A DNA stretch of 64,000 nucleotides, taken from contig NZ_JBEXAC010000001.1 in the NCBI RefSeq assembly GCF_040567655.1, forward strand, positions 2,046,001 through 2,110,000. Direction: 5' to 3'. The stretch is from Chitinophaga sp. H8 (GTDB lineage: Bacteria > Bacteroidota > Bacteroidia > Chitinophagales > Chitinophagaceae). The position numbers and the translations under genes were made by a program. Under the pieces are notes generated by a model, which saw nothing but the letters and a program-made list of their open reading frames with translations, was not told where the DNA came from and did no database searches. The first letter of the stretch is position 1, and every line of letters starts with the position of its first letter. Shown here piece after piece: positions 1 to 9,175 of the stretch.

Positions 1-1
1 A

Positions 2-526
2 CATTTTACGCTTTCGGATAATAATGGATTGAGAAACGCCTGCGGAAATATTACAGGGGTTATCGGTGTGCAGCCCTTTGCACTGCAATATGAAATAGAA
101 ATGACAGGCAACTGGAAAGTGTCCTGGTTCCATATCCGTTCCCTCGCTCCTCATGGCAGGGAGATTAAACTTACCTCTGACCTGGCAGGACATTGGTTTG
201 ATCTGGCAGGCAACCATATTGAGGCATTTGATAGCTGTCTGGATATAGATATTTCATTAACACCTTTCACCAATACACTGCCGGTAAAGCGTCTGTCTTT
301 CCAACCTGGGGAAAAGAAAGTAGTGAATATGCTCTATATTAAATTGCCGGAATTCGAATTGCAACAGGTGCAGCAACACTATACCTGCCTGGATGAACAA
401 CATTACCGTTATGAAAGATATGATCAGCATACGGTAGCTTTTTCGGCCGACCTGCCTTTTGATGACGATGGTTTGGTGACAGATTATCCGGGTATCTTTA
501 AAAGAATCTATCCGGAAAAATATTAG
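2..526 (+). CDS. putative glycolipid-binding family protein (PF06475-like), 5' truncated
   Basis: The reading frame is open to the left window edge (codons for H-F-T-L-S-D-N-N-G precede the first possible TTG start at 29), so the true start lies outside. The visible ~174 residues carry the family-like block CLDIDISLTPFTNTLPVKRL and the later QQHYTCLDEQHYRYER stretch, which I recognise from the putative glycolipid-binding family (PF06475, formerly DUF1089). No signal peptide can be judged. Function beyond the family name is unknown. It converges on the barrel gene that ends at 547, with 20 bases between them. Confidence 0.7.
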   Translation, partial: HFTLSDNNGLRNACGNITGVIGVQPFALQYEIEMTGNWKVSWFHIRSLAPHGREIKLTSDLAGHWFDLAGNHIEAFDSCLDIDISLTPFTNTLPVKRLSFQPGEKKVVNMLYIKLPEFELQQVQQHYTCLDEQHYRYERYDQHTVAFSADLPFDDDGLVTDYPGIFKRIYPEKY

Positions 527-546
527 CATGTCCTTTCAGCCGGCGG

Positions 547-2484
547 TTACCAGAATTGGAGGAAGCTGGGGGCCTTCAGCGCAGATATATCAAACCGGAA
601 GTCAACAATAGTGGTTACCTCAAATAAAAAGCCTTTCATGGGGGCAGGCGCATTGGGGTAATAATTACCGGATACTTTCAACGTATTTAAAGATAGGTTT
701 TCGTTACGCACTCTGAAACCCAACCCAATTCCGGTATACAAGGGGTTGTTAAGCAGATTGTCGCTCTGGGAAGTAATCTGCGACAACTGTAAGGCAGAAA
801 AGAAATTGAACTTGAATCCCAGTAGCTTGAGTGGACTGTAATACACTGTTTCTGTTCTTACATTGAGCCTTTGATAACCGTTAAGCAACGTATTACGGTA
901 TCCCCAGACGCCATTTTCCATATTTATATTTAACTTCTTGTAAAAGTAGTTGTTGGGATTGGCCAGGTAGTCGATAGTAGCAAACTGACGCAGTCTGGCC
1001 TTTTTAAATGTGAATAACCGGCTGTAATACTCCACGTGGGCATGTATGACAGCATCTTCAGATGAGTTGTTTTGCCAGAAACTGCTGAGCCCTAAAGAAG
1101 CATTGATAAGTGCCTGCCGGTCTGTTGTCCAGAACTTCTGTGCTTCCAGTGCCGAATACATCCTCCTCCTCCCCGTCCACGTTTCCCATCCGGTCGAAGC
1201 AGATATCGTGTATCCAAGAGGAATATCCTCTGTTCTGCCAAAACCAAAGAAATGACGGGCTTTAAAGAAGTCCTGCCGGAAAGCGATCAGCTGCGCCAGA
1301 TAATACCGGTGGTCATTGTATACTGGGTCTTTTTCATAGATCTTCTGTGTAGGTTGTTGCTGAAAGGCCAGGTTATAATGACGTATCAAAAGCGCGAGAT
1401 TGGGTCTTTTGGACGCGGGGTTCTTCAGTTTATACTGATTAAAGAAGTTAAAACCCACCCAGGCATCCACTACGGAATACCTGTAATCACGGTAAATTGT
1501 ATCCGGTACCTGTCTGGCATTTATCGAAAAGTTGCTGGCCAGGGTCAAACCTCCTACAAACCTGGACGAAGCCCGGTAAAGCGGACGGCTAAAAGTAATA
1601 TAATAAGAGCCTTCATAAACATTCGTATCCAGGGGGAAATAGTTATTGAGTGCGCTATAGCCGGCGGTGATATCTATATTGGAACCGCCTATATTATATT
1701 TGGTATACTTAATTTCCGGCCGGAAAGTTGGGTTGTAATCAGTACGCCAGGAAAAGCCAAGTTGTAGCCCCTGTCCTGCTCCCAGCAAGTTGTTGGAAAA
1801 TATCCTGCCATCTATATTGGTAGGACTAAGCTGACCAACATCTCCTCCATATTCAAATACATCTTTTGTTACTACAAGGATGTCAACAGAATCCGGTGAA
1901 GCACTTGCATTGATAATATAGAGCCTGGCATCCTGTAAAAAAGGACGGTTACGGAGATAACGCTCATTGTCTGCCAGCTCATAAGGTTGCAGGGTATCAT
2001 TTTCCTTAAAGAACAGGGATTGTTTAATCACCCAGTTGCGGGAGTCAAAGTGCAGCCGGTTGGCCAGATGAATCAGCTTCATACTGGTTGTAAAAGTGGT
2101 GTCATTGATATTACTGGGACCAAATACTTTTACCTGCCGGTAGTAAATATCCCGGATTACTTTCCCTGAAAATGGGGTGAAATAGGCCTCACTTTTTATA
2201 ATAGCGCTGTCATCCGGCCGTTCCAGTACATCCTGCCTGGTCACTTTCCTGATCAGCGAATCCCGATAGGCCTTATTTCTGAGCGAATCCCTGTATTCAC
2301 TGATCCTTTTGAAAAGCCCCTTGCTGTATTTAGGTACTGTATCAGGGACATGCTTGTATTGGTAATAGCCGGAGGACGGCATCAGGTCATTCGCCTGTGC
2401 CCTATGGTACTGGAATAATAGCCAGCATGCTGCCACAATGTATAGTAATATTTTAAATCGCTTCGTCAAAGGTTCAGGTAACAA
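547..2484 (-). CDS. BamA/TamA-like outer-membrane protein (POTRA-like region plus beta-barrel)
   Basis: A 645-residue exported protein. A hydrophobic N-terminal segment ends at about residue 31 (HRAQA), followed by a charged stretch. A POTRA-like region spans about residues 95-215. The remainder consists of alternating aromatic/polar beta-strands and ends in Phe-Trp, as expected for a BAM-inserted 16-strand-type barrel. The start is TTG at 2484 because an in-frame TAA lies directly upstream; a second TTG five codons in is also possible. It resembles the short single-POTRA-like BamA/TamA relatives common in Bacteroidota. Role in protein insertion or in export of another substrate is not determined. 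No obvious operon partner. Confidence 0.7.
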   Translation of the reverse strand: MLPEPLTKRFKILLYIVAACWLLFQYHRAQANDLMPSSGYYQYKHVPDTVPKYSKGLFKRISEYRDSLRNKAYRDSLIRKVTRQDVLERPDDSAIIKSEAYFTPFSGKVIRDIYYRQVKVFGPSNINDTTFTTSMKLIHLANRLHFDSRNWVIKQSLFFKENDTLQPYELADNERYLRNRPFLQDARLYIINASASPDSVDILVVTKDVFEYGGDVGQLSPTNIDGRIFSNNLLGAGQGLQLGFSWRTDYNPTFRPEIKYTKYNIGGSNIDITAGYSALNNYFPLDTNVYEGSYYITFSRPLYRASSRFVGGLTLASNFSINARQVPDTIYRDYRYSVVDAWVGFNFFNQYKLKNPASKRPNLALLIRHYNLAFQQQPTQKIYEKDPVYNDHRYYLAQLIAFRQDFFKARHFFGFGRTEDIPLGYTISASTGWETWTGRRRMYSALEAQKFWTTDRQALINASLGLSSFWQNNSSEDAVIHAHVEYYSRLFTFKKARLRQFATIDYLANPNNYFYKKLNINMENGVWGYRNTLLNGYQRLNVRTETVYYSPLKLLGFKFNFFSALQLSQITSQSDNLLNNPLYTGIGLGFRVRNENLSLNTLKVSGNYYPNAPAPMKGFLFEVTTIVDFRFDISALKAPSFLQFW

Positions 2485-2674
2485 TTATTGGCATTTACAG
2501 CATACCGGTACGTTATGTTGCAATTTCTATACCGTACCACGCTTATAACGGTAAATACAGTGTAACAGTTGTGGCCTAAACTATTAAAAATTTCAATACG
2601 TTTAGCAAACGGGGATTGTATTATCAGGAAAAGTTTTGTTAAACTGTCAGCGGGGCTTTGGGGAGAATGGTGGT

Positions 2675-2717
2675 GATAAACAAAAAACTCCGGTATTACC
2701 GGAGCTTTTTGTTTATC
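2675..2717. terminator. bidirectional-looking hairpin terminator
   Basis: Two 21-base arms (2675-2695 and 2697-2717) are complementary with a single mismatch and are separated by one base. A GC-rich core (CTCCGG) is flanked by A- and T-runs, so it can end transcripts on either strand. It lies just past the stop of the LVIVD lipoprotein gene (minus). Confidence 0.8.
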
Positions 2718-2732
2718 GGAAATGTGCGTACG

Positions 2733-4376
2733 TTATTTGAGCTTATTGAAAGCATCCGTATAATTACCGGTAATGGTTACATTATTCCCTTTTGTTACTT
2801 TTCCGTAGATGGTAACACTGGCGCCGTTGCCAATAAAGTTCAGTTTGGCGCCGTTGTTCAGGGTAAGGTCGCCATAAACAATCAGTGCGCCTTCAATGTC
2901 AAGGGAGGCATTGTTGTTAATGGTCAGCCCGCTTGATTTACCATACTGACCGATAGCGAGTGTTCCATGGAATTCGAATTTTCCGGTACTGTTAATATTA
3001 CAGTGATTCTGAACGGTCATGGATCCGCAATAGAACAGAGACGCATTTACGTTTACATGCTGTAAGGCTACTGAACCAGAGTAAGACAGTTTTTGACCGG
3101 AATTTACATTCAGGTTTGCATCACCTGTATAGGCAGGCAGGTTATCGCAACCGTTGTTAGTTGCTGGCCGGGTTAGCTTGATGATTTTTAACCCACCTTT
3201 ACCGGTAGCTACAAAGATGTAATCATCCTTAATTTTCACGTAGTTGGAGGATCCATCCAGGTTAATAGCTCCAAGCAGCTCCAGCCCATGTGAACTGGTT
3301 TCGTTACAGGCATACAGCCCGGCAGCACCATTGGCGGCCAGAAACAGGCCATTGTTTACAGACACGGCATTAGTCACATATTCATTAATATCTGTTCCGG
3401 AGGGGGCGGTAGACGGTAAGGGTAATTCGCCTGCCAGGCTGTTGTTGGCCAGGTTGTAATATTGAATTCCTTTCCTGCCCGCAGCTACCAGGAGGTAGTT
3501 ATTATTAAAGTCAATCGTACGTTTGGACTCCGCAATATCCTGGTGAGTAGTTATATTGGCCAGTTGTGCCAATGTTTGAGGATCGTACAGATAAATGCCG
3601 GTTTCACCACTGAGGGTGGCTACTTTATTGCTGTTGGCAGCTACTGCACGCAGGTCTTTAGATACAATATACTGCTCCTGTTGTAAGGATACCGGGTCAA
3701 GGATTGTTAATCCTCCTGTGGATCCGGAAGCAACATACAGTTTATTATTAGCAAGGGCAATATCAGTAGCTACCTGTCCCTGTATGCTGGCATATTTATA
3801 GTTGCTGGCAGGAATACCATTTACCACCTCAATATAACCTGCTATTCCCGGAGATTTCAGCGTAGCATCCTGATCCATACTGGTAGCACCTGAAAAATAA
3901 AGCCGGTTATTATTAAAAACAACAGCACTGATATCTGTATTCGGAAATATCGCTTCTGCTACTAAACGGGGGGTGGTTACCTCGCTGATATCAAACACAT
4001 TGATACCACCCAGATATACTTCGCCTTCCCTGTTATAGGATACATAAGCATATTTGCCATTGATATCTACGTGAGTGGCACGGAGTGCACGTCCTTCATA
4101 CATGGGGGGAGCTACTTCAGCAATCAGCTCCATGGGGTATTTAAGACTGGACTCACTAACCGCGCTGCTTCTGCCTCCGGCGTTGTCTACCGGCATAATG
4201 CTTACCACACCTATGCCTTCGCCCTGGGTGGTAATTCGTTTAGTAAGCTCCGTTGCATCGGTGTTTATTTCCACCTGGTGCGGATCTTTGTTAACTGATG
4301 AGGTGTCCTTTTTGCTACAGGAGGTAAATGCAAGCACTACGCTCAGTGATAAAAGCGTGTAACTGATTCTTTTCAT
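2733..4376 (-). CDS. LVIVD-repeat lipoprotein with polymer-forming-like C-terminal region
   Basis: A 547-residue lipoprotein. The signal peptide ends in the lipobox FTSC with Cys20. Residues ~60-390 contain repeated beta-propeller-like units of the LVIVD type (for example INVFDIS..., LTILDP..., LKIIKL). After about residue 400 comes a Gly/Asn/Ser-rich stretch of short beta repeats (alternating 'NNASLDIEGALIVYGDL' style), which looks like a right-handed beta-helix or bactofilin-like tail. Likely outer-membrane-anchored or surface-exposed. Ligand unknown. Monocistronic, with its own hairpin terminator at 2675-2717. Family call fairly secure; function open. Confidence 0.65.
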   Translation of the reverse strand: MKRISYTLLSLSVVLAFTSCSKKDTSSVNKDPHQVEINTDATELTKRITTQGEGIGVVSIMPVDNAGGRSSAVSESSLKYPMELIAEVAPPMYEGRALRATHVDINGKYAYVSYNREGEVYLGGINVFDISEVTTPRLVAEAIFPNTDISAVVFNNNRLYFSGATSMDQDATLKSPGIAGYIEVVNGIPASNYKYASIQGQVATDIALANNKLYVASGSTGGLTILDPVSLQQEQYIVSKDLRAVAANSNKVATLSGETGIYLYDPQTLAQLANITTHQDIAESKRTIDFNNNYLLVAAGRKGIQYYNLANNSLAGELPLPSTAPSGTDINEYVTNAVSVNNGLFLAANGAAGLYACNETSSHGLELLGAINLDGSSNYVKIKDDYIFVATGKGGLKIIKLTRPATNNGCDNLPAYTGDANLNVNSGQKLSYSGSVALQHVNVNASLFYCGSMTVQNHCNINSTGKFEFHGTLAIGQYGKSSGLTINNNASLDIEGALIVYGDLTLNNGAKLNFIGNGASVTIYGKVTKGNNVTITGNYTDAFNKLK

Positions 4377-4481
4377 TTCGGTGTGTATGTATCGGTTATT
4401 ATTAATTGTATAAGTATAACTGGTAAAGGTTTTCGCTAGGTGATGGTTAAATTTTTATGATTGCAAGGGTTAATTGCGCTG

Positions 4482-4489
4482 CAAAAGTA
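4482..4489 (-). promoter_or_regulatory. possible -7 element (TACTTTTG)
   Basis: On the minus strand TACTTTTG matches the Bacteroidota -7 consensus TAnnTTTG, about 105 bases upstream of the LVIVD lipoprotein start at 4376. No convincing -33 TTG is seen at the usual spacing. Confidence 0.35.
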
Positions 4490-4608
4490 CGCCTTTTTCA
4501 ATAGCTAGGGCATACATTAACAGATCAATAACGATTCAAAGTGAATGGGTTGCATAGGGTTAGGTATGTAGCAGGAAGATGATTTATTAATATTTTAGTT
4601 ATATACAT

Positions 4609-4636
4609 CCGGCATGGGTCGTGAGGCCCATGCCGG
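4609..4636 (-). terminator. hairpin downstream of DUF1328 gene
   Basis: A perfect 10-bp GC-rich stem (CCGGCATGGG / CCCATGCCGG) with an 8-base loop sits 19 bases past the DUF1328 stop. The T-tract on the minus strand is weak. Confidence 0.6.
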
Positions 4637-4655
4637 TAACTGTCATAATAATAAT

Positions 4656-4817
4656 TTATCTTTTAAGCATGCCGGATATAAGTGAGATCAGGAATAATAC
4701 AATAAAGATGTAGAAAAGGATTTTAGCAATAGATGCTGCTCCTGCCGCTATCCCTCCAAAGCCGAAAATGGCAGCAACGATAGCAACAATGAAAAAGATG
4801 ACTGCATAACGTAACAT
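4656..4817 (-). CDS. DUF1328 family small membrane protein (YtjA-like)
   Basis: From the ATG at 4817 this encodes 53 residues, MLRYAVIFF..., with two hydrophobic segments (about 5-25 and 29-48) linked by a Gly/Ala-rich turn and ending in MLKR. Length and the LRYAVIF / FGFGGIAAGAA pattern fit the DUF1328 (YtjA) family of tiny inner-membrane proteins of unknown function, often stress-related. A TTG at 4841 would add eight residues but is less family-like. It has its own downstream hairpin at 4609-4636. Confidence 0.8.
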   Translation of the reverse strand: MLRYAVIFFIVAIVAAIFGFGGIAAGAASIAKILFYIFIVLFLISLISGMLKR

Positions 4818-4994
4818 AGTGGATGTTTTTTGGTTAAACAATACTGTAAGAAGTTACAGTTTTTAATATTGTTAACCAAATATTTACAAGGATCATTCCA
4901 ACTGCTGTAATATATACTGACACGGCAGAAAGGGCAGCTAAAGGTGGAAATTATTGCTCATATCGGGTAATTCCCGCTTATGGCATCCTTGGGT

Positions 4995-5756
4995 CTAGGT
5001 TGTTACAATACAGGTTTCCCAGCCATCATAATTTGCATTCAACTCTTTTGCCAGCTCCCATAACGTCATGACCACCTCATTAATATTAGGCTCGTCAGCT
5101 TTGTCTACACGGGAAATATGCAATTTTACCGGAAATTCGGGGTCAGATGTTTTACTATCTTCTTCTATTTTAAATCCGATGTCCTTGATCCGCTCCCAGT
5201 ACAGGGCTTTATCAGCCTCATTGCGGAAATTGATCCAATGGTCTATCGGGCGTTCTTTTTCTTTAATATCCCCATGCTTCTGCAGTGTACGTAGTACTTT
5301 CCGGTTTTGAATACGTTGAAACTCGTATACATCCGGAAACAGGAAATCAAAATATAATTCCCAGTTCTTATCCTCTTTTACCCCGTAATCATACCTGTAA
5401 TCGGGAAAGTTGATCATGGTATCGGCTATGAATTTATCATGCAGCAGCGTATTGCCAGCATAAAAATAAAAATCCCTTACTCCATTTGAAAAAGTCCGCC
5501 CTACGAAATGTGCATTGAGTTTGGATTGGAGATTTTCTACCAGGCTATCTTCAATTTCTCCCATTAAAGCAAATTCATCCCCCCGTGGAAAACCATCTTC
5601 TCTGGGGTTGTTCAGGTACACGGATATGTATACGGCATTGGGCTTTTCTTTCAGGGGCGCAAAACGCCTCAGATCAAGATCAAGACCTATTACAGCAGGA
5701 CCATCTTCAATGTGACAGGTATAAATATCCCAGTCCGGCCGGTAATCTTTATGCAT
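4995..5756 (-). CDS. DUF695 / RraB-domain protein
   Basis: A 253-residue soluble acidic protein with no signal peptide. Residues ~5-140 look like DUF695 (DWDIYTCHIEDGPAVIGLDL ... FYFYAG). The C-terminal half (~165-250, from 'WINFRNEADKALYWERIKDIGF') resembles RraB, known in gamma-proteobacteria as a protein inhibitor of RNase E. The two-domain architecture is known in databases under both names. Whether it regulates an RNase in this phylum is unknown. It stands alone, divergent from the TonB-type receptor gene. Confidence 0.7.
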   Translation of the reverse strand: MHKDYRPDWDIYTCHIEDGPAVIGLDLDLRRFAPLKEKPNAVYISVYLNNPREDGFPRGDEFALMGEIEDSLVENLQSKLNAHFVGRTFSNGVRDFYFYAGNTLLHDKFIADTMINFPDYRYDYGVKEDKNWELYFDFLFPDVYEFQRIQNRKVLRTLQKHGDIKEKERPIDHWINFRNEADKALYWERIKDIGFKIEEDSKTSDPEFPVKLHISRVDKADEPNINEVVMTLWELAKELNANYDGWETCIVTT

Positions 5757-6098
5757 ATATATTCAATTAAATTCAGGCAAAAGTTGACTGTAAAGATACG
5801 TAGCTCTATGCGATTGGTAAAAATCTTAAGCCAATATCAACGCATTTTTTTACTAGTTTTTTCCATCAATTTATATTAAGGGAAAATTAGGAATGTCTGC
5901 CGTTAATGACTTGTTTAACACTATTTAACACAAGTGGAAAAACAAGAACGTAACGAGTGTAACACAATATGGGTAAGCATTTTACTGTAATATATTCCAG
6001 CGCTAGTGCATGAAATGAAGGACCTAATATTCCTTTCATCCATTAAGTGTCCCCTGTTTTTGAATAACTGTTACTTTTACTGTTGATTTGTTAGTGGA
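5757..6098. other. intergenic region between divergent genes, repeat-bearing
   Basis: There is no supportable gene in these ~340 bases. It is AT-rich and must hold the divergent promoters for the DUF695/RraB gene and the receptor gene. Its notable feature is the direct repeat TTTAACAC (5914-5921 and 5924-5931) nested in an inverted ACTTGT...ACAAGT (5909-5914 / 5930-5935). Confidence 0.6.
5909..5935 (+). promoter_or_regulatory. candidate operator upstream of the TonB-type receptor
   Basis: ACTTGT and ACAAGT form an inverted repeat bracketing two direct copies of TTTAACAC spaced by two bases (10-bp period, one helical turn). The location, ~165-190 bases upstream of the receptor start, suits a regulator binding site. 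This is inference from symmetry only. Confidence 0.35.
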
Positions 6099-8609
6099 AT
6101 GCAAAGTAAAATGGTAAATATGCGGTATGTTGTAATGTTGCTGATAGGAATAATGTTGATTATCCAGGGACAGGTATATGCACAAAATCAGGAAAGGAAT
6201 AAATCCGGTGAAGCAGGTGTGCTTTATGGTAAATTGTTGGATGCACAAAGCGGGAAGCCGGTAGAATATGCTTCTGTAGCGCTCCTGAGAGTAGCCGATT
6301 CCAGTCTGGTTACCGGTATGCTGTCCAAAACAAATGGAGATTTCCGCTTTGAAAATGTGCCACAGGGCCCTTATTTGCTCCGGATTAATTTTATTGGGTA
6401 TACCACTATATTTAAGTCAACTGCTGTTACGGCCAAAAATATTGTACATGATCTGGGTAATATCAAGCTGAATCCAAATGTTAAATCACTGGCGGCGGTA
6501 GAAGTAGTAGGCGAAAAGCCTGCTTTCACCATGGCCATTGACAAGCGTGTGTTTAATGTCGATAAAAACCTGGCCAGCATTGGAGGTACCGCTACAGATG
6601 TTTTGAAACAGGTACCTTCTGTGAACGTAGATATCGATGGTAATGTAACGGTGCGAAATGGTGCGCCTACTATATTTATCGATGGCCGCCCTTCTACCCT
6701 CACGATGGATCAGATCCCGGCAGATGCGATTGCATCTGTGGAAGTGGTGACGAACCCCTCTGCCAAGTATGACGCGGAAGGAATGAGTGGTATCCTGAAT
6801 ATCGTATTGAAGAAAAACAAAAGGGCCGGTATCAATGGAATGGTCAGTGCGGGTATTTCCACCCTTGGAAGCATCAATGGTGGTGCAGACCTGAATATAC
6901 GGCAGGATAAGTTTAACTTCTTCGCTAACTACAGCATCCGTGACAGAAAATCCCCTACTAACAGCCGCCTGTTCAGGAAAAACATCCTGGGGGATACTAC
7001 GAATTACCTGGAACAATTGCAGAACGGTGATTTTTACCGGAAGTTTCAGACCGGACGTATCGGTTTTGATTGGTTTATTGATAACCGTAACACTATCAGC
7101 CTCTCTGAATCAATAGTGGGTGGCAATTTCGACAGAACCAATAATCAAACCCTGAATGATCAGGATATTCACCAGCAACTGGTACGCTATGGTACTGGTA
7201 TTGACAACAGCAAAAACAGCTTCCGTAACTATACTACCCAATTAGGCTATAAACATACGTATGAAAAAACGGGTAAGGAACTGACGGCAGATTTCACGTA
7301 TAACCGTGCTACGAGTAAAAACAGCAGTGATTATTCCTTGCAGTACTTTACTCCTGAGCATGTGGCCACGGACAATCCAAGAAGGCCCGAACAGCGGTAT
7401 GGTACCGGTAATGGGACTACCACCTATTTAACCGGGCAGCTGGATTATGTCAACCCTATCACGGAAACGGCCAAACTTGAAATGGGATTACGTGCTACCT
7501 CCCGACAGTTTGATAATCTGCTGAATACCTTTGGCAAGGATTATACTTCCGGTAATTTTGTACTGGATTCTGCCCTCTCCAATAATTATCATTATAAGGA
7601 GATGGTAAATGCTGCTTATGTAAGCTTTACCGGCAGTAAAAAGAACTTCGGTTACCAGGTAGGTTTGAGAGGGGAACAATCTTTTTACAGCGGCGAAATG
7701 AAAAGTGTAAAAGATGGTAGCTATAAAATCGATTATCCCATCAGCCTTTTCCCCAGCATATTCCTGTCACAGAAATTAACAGGTGATCATGAACTGCAAC
7801 TGAATTATAGCCGCCGTATCCGCCGTCCCTGGTTCCGCGACCTGCTGCCTAACATTGAATATAACGCACAGAGTGCCAGCCGGGGGAATCCTGATCTGAA
7901 ACCGGAATTCACCAACTCATTTGAACTATCTTACCTGAAAGATTTTAATCGCAAGCATAATGTACTGGTGTCTGTATATTTCCGGAATACCAATAATGCG
8001 ATCACCGATTTTTACGTGGATACAACCCTTGTGATTAATGAGCAGGCACAACGGGTACTATTGCGCTATCCGGTTAATGCGGCTACCCGTAACTCCTATG
8101 GGGCCGAATTTACTATCAGGAATCAGATTACCACCGGATGGGATATTACTACCAATTTGAATCTTGCACAAACAAAGGTAGATGCGAAAAATCTGGCAGA
8201 TAATCTCACTAACCAGGGTTTTACCTGGTTTGGTAAGGTCAACAGCAATACCCGCCTGCCCTGGAATACTACTTTCCAGGTAACGGGTAAGTATGACTCC
8301 AAACGGATATTGCCACAGGGCGAAAAAGCAGCAGAATATTCGGTAGATGCTGCCATTAAGAAAGATTTTCTTAAAAATAAAGCCCTCTCTGTTTCCCTGG
8401 GTATCAATGATATCTTCAATACAGAAAGAGATCTCAGCTATACCAACACTGCTTTTGCAGAACAGGAAATGTACCGCAAAAGAGCTACCCGCGAACTAAG
8501 GGTAAATGCCACCTGGCGTTTTGGTAAAATGGATACCCATCTGTTCAAACGGAAAACGAAAGGCGATAAGGAAAATACCACGCAGGACATGAACGGAGAA
8601 GGATTTTAA
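6099..8609 (+). CDS. TonB-dependent-receptor-like outer membrane beta-barrel protein (OMP_b-brl_3 type)
   Basis: An 836-residue protein. Signal peptide ends near QGQVYAQ (residue ~29). A carboxypeptidase-regulatory-like Ig domain (~38-125, 'LYGKLLDAQSGKPVEYASVAL') is followed by a TonB plug (~140-235, with 'VPSVNVDIDGNVTVRNGAP' and 'VEVVTNPSAKYDAEGMSGILNI') and a large barrel of the outer-membrane-beta-barrel-family type (PF14905-like) to the C-terminus. There is no SusD partner, so polysaccharide uptake by a SusCD pair is unlikely. Family relatives are often linked to metal, peptide or stress responses. In-frame starts at 6111 and 6120 are also plausible; 6120 gives the most compact signal peptide. 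Confidence 0.85.
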   Translation: MQSKMVNMRYVVMLLIGIMLIIQGQVYAQNQERNKSGEAGVLYGKLLDAQSGKPVEYASVALLRVADSSLVTGMLSKTNGDFRFENVPQGPYLLRINFIGYTTIFKSTAVTAKNIVHDLGNIKLNPNVKSLAAVEVVGEKPAFTMAIDKRVFNVDKNLASIGGTATDVLKQVPSVNVDIDGNVTVRNGAPTIFIDGRPSTLTMDQIPADAIASVEVVTNPSAKYDAEGMSGILNIVLKKNKRAGINGMVSAGISTLGSINGGADLNIRQDKFNFFANYSIRDRKSPTNSRLFRKNILGDTTNYLEQLQNGDFYRKFQTGRIGFDWFIDNRNTISLSESIVGGNFDRTNNQTLNDQDIHQQLVRYGTGIDNSKNSFRNYTTQLGYKHTYEKTGKELTADFTYNRATSKNSSDYSLQYFTPEHVATDNPRRPEQRYGTGNGTTTYLTGQLDYVNPITETAKLEMGLRATSRQFDNLLNTFGKDYTSGNFVLDSALSNNYHYKEMVNAAYVSFTGSKKNFGYQVGLRGEQSFYSGEMKSVKDGSYKIDYPISLFPSIFLSQKLTGDHELQLNYSRRIRRPWFRDLLPNIEYNAQSASRGNPDLKPEFTNSFELSYLKDFNRKHNVLVSVYFRNTNNAITDFYVDTTLVINEQAQRVLLRYPVNAATRNSYGAEFTIRNQITTGWDITTNLNLAQTKVDAKNLADNLTNQGFTWFGKVNSNTRLPWNTTFQVTGKYDSKRILPQGEKAAEYSVDAAIKKDFLKNKALSVSLGINDIFNTERDLSYTNTAFAEQEMYRKRATRELRVNATWRFGKMDTHLFKRKTKGDKENTTQDMNGEGF

Positions 8610-8677
8610 TAGCGCTTTTTGCTACTGCTGACTTTTTAAGTTAAAAGTGGTAGTTTGCAGGAATCATATTTTTTGCT

Positions 8678-9157
8678 ATGAATACACCGGATACCAGACG
8701 TACCATTACACTCCGCTTTCTTGCAGAACCTGTTGATGTAAACTTTGGTGGCAAAGTACACGGAGGTGCTGTGATGAAATGGATAGACCAGGCCGGTTAT
8801 ACCTGCGCAGCCAACTGGAGTGGACAATACTGTGTAACCGTTTATGTGGGTGGAATCCGTTTTTATAAGCCCATCGCTATTGGTGACCTTATAGAAATAA
8901 ATGCTGCCATCATTTATACCGGCCATACCAGCATGCATATTGCAATCAATGTTTTTGCAGGTAATCCCCGCCAGCAGGAAAGAGAAAAGACCACCCACTG
9001 TATCATGGTGTTTGCAGCTGTAGATACCAATGGTAAAACAATACCTGTCCCTAAATGGATACCCAGTACTCCGGAAGATATAGGCATGGAAGGATATGCC
9101 CAAAAGCTGATGGCTCTGCGTAAAGATATTGAAGAGGAAATGAAACCATATCTTTAA
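8678..9157 (+). CDS. acyl-CoA thioesterase, hotdog fold (YciA/BFIT-like)
   Basis: A 159-residue single-domain protein. The N-terminal strand (TITLRFLAEPVDVN) leads into FGGKVHGGAVMKWIDQAGYTC, the hotdog helix with the conserved H-G-G. It continues with VGGIRFYKPIAIGDLIEI, typical of cytosolic acyl-CoA hydrolases of the YciA/ACOT type. Predicted to hydrolyse acyl-CoA to free acid and CoA in the cytosol. It follows the receptor by 68 bases but has no functional tie to it. It converges on the ABC exporter, and the two share a small hairpin at 9156-9175. Confidence 0.85.
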   Translation: MNTPDTRRTITLRFLAEPVDVNFGGKVHGGAVMKWIDQAGYTCAANWSGQYCVTVYVGGIRFYKPIAIGDLIEINAAIIYTGHTSMHIAINVFAGNPRQQEREKTTHCIMVFAAVDTNGKTIPVPKWIPSTPEDIGMEGYAQKLMALRKDIEEEMKPYL

Positions 9158-9175
9158 ATAGCTGCGAGCTATTTT
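9156..9175. terminator. short convergent terminator hairpin
   Basis: AAATAGCT (9156-9163) and AGCTATTT (9167-9174) pair around a GCG loop, with T- and A-runs on both sides, between two convergent stop codons. Confidence 0.55.

Noticed and set aside
1252..1767. A 171-residue plus-strand open frame within the BamA/TamA-like gene
   Set aside because: Antisense shadow; no motifs, start not distinctive.
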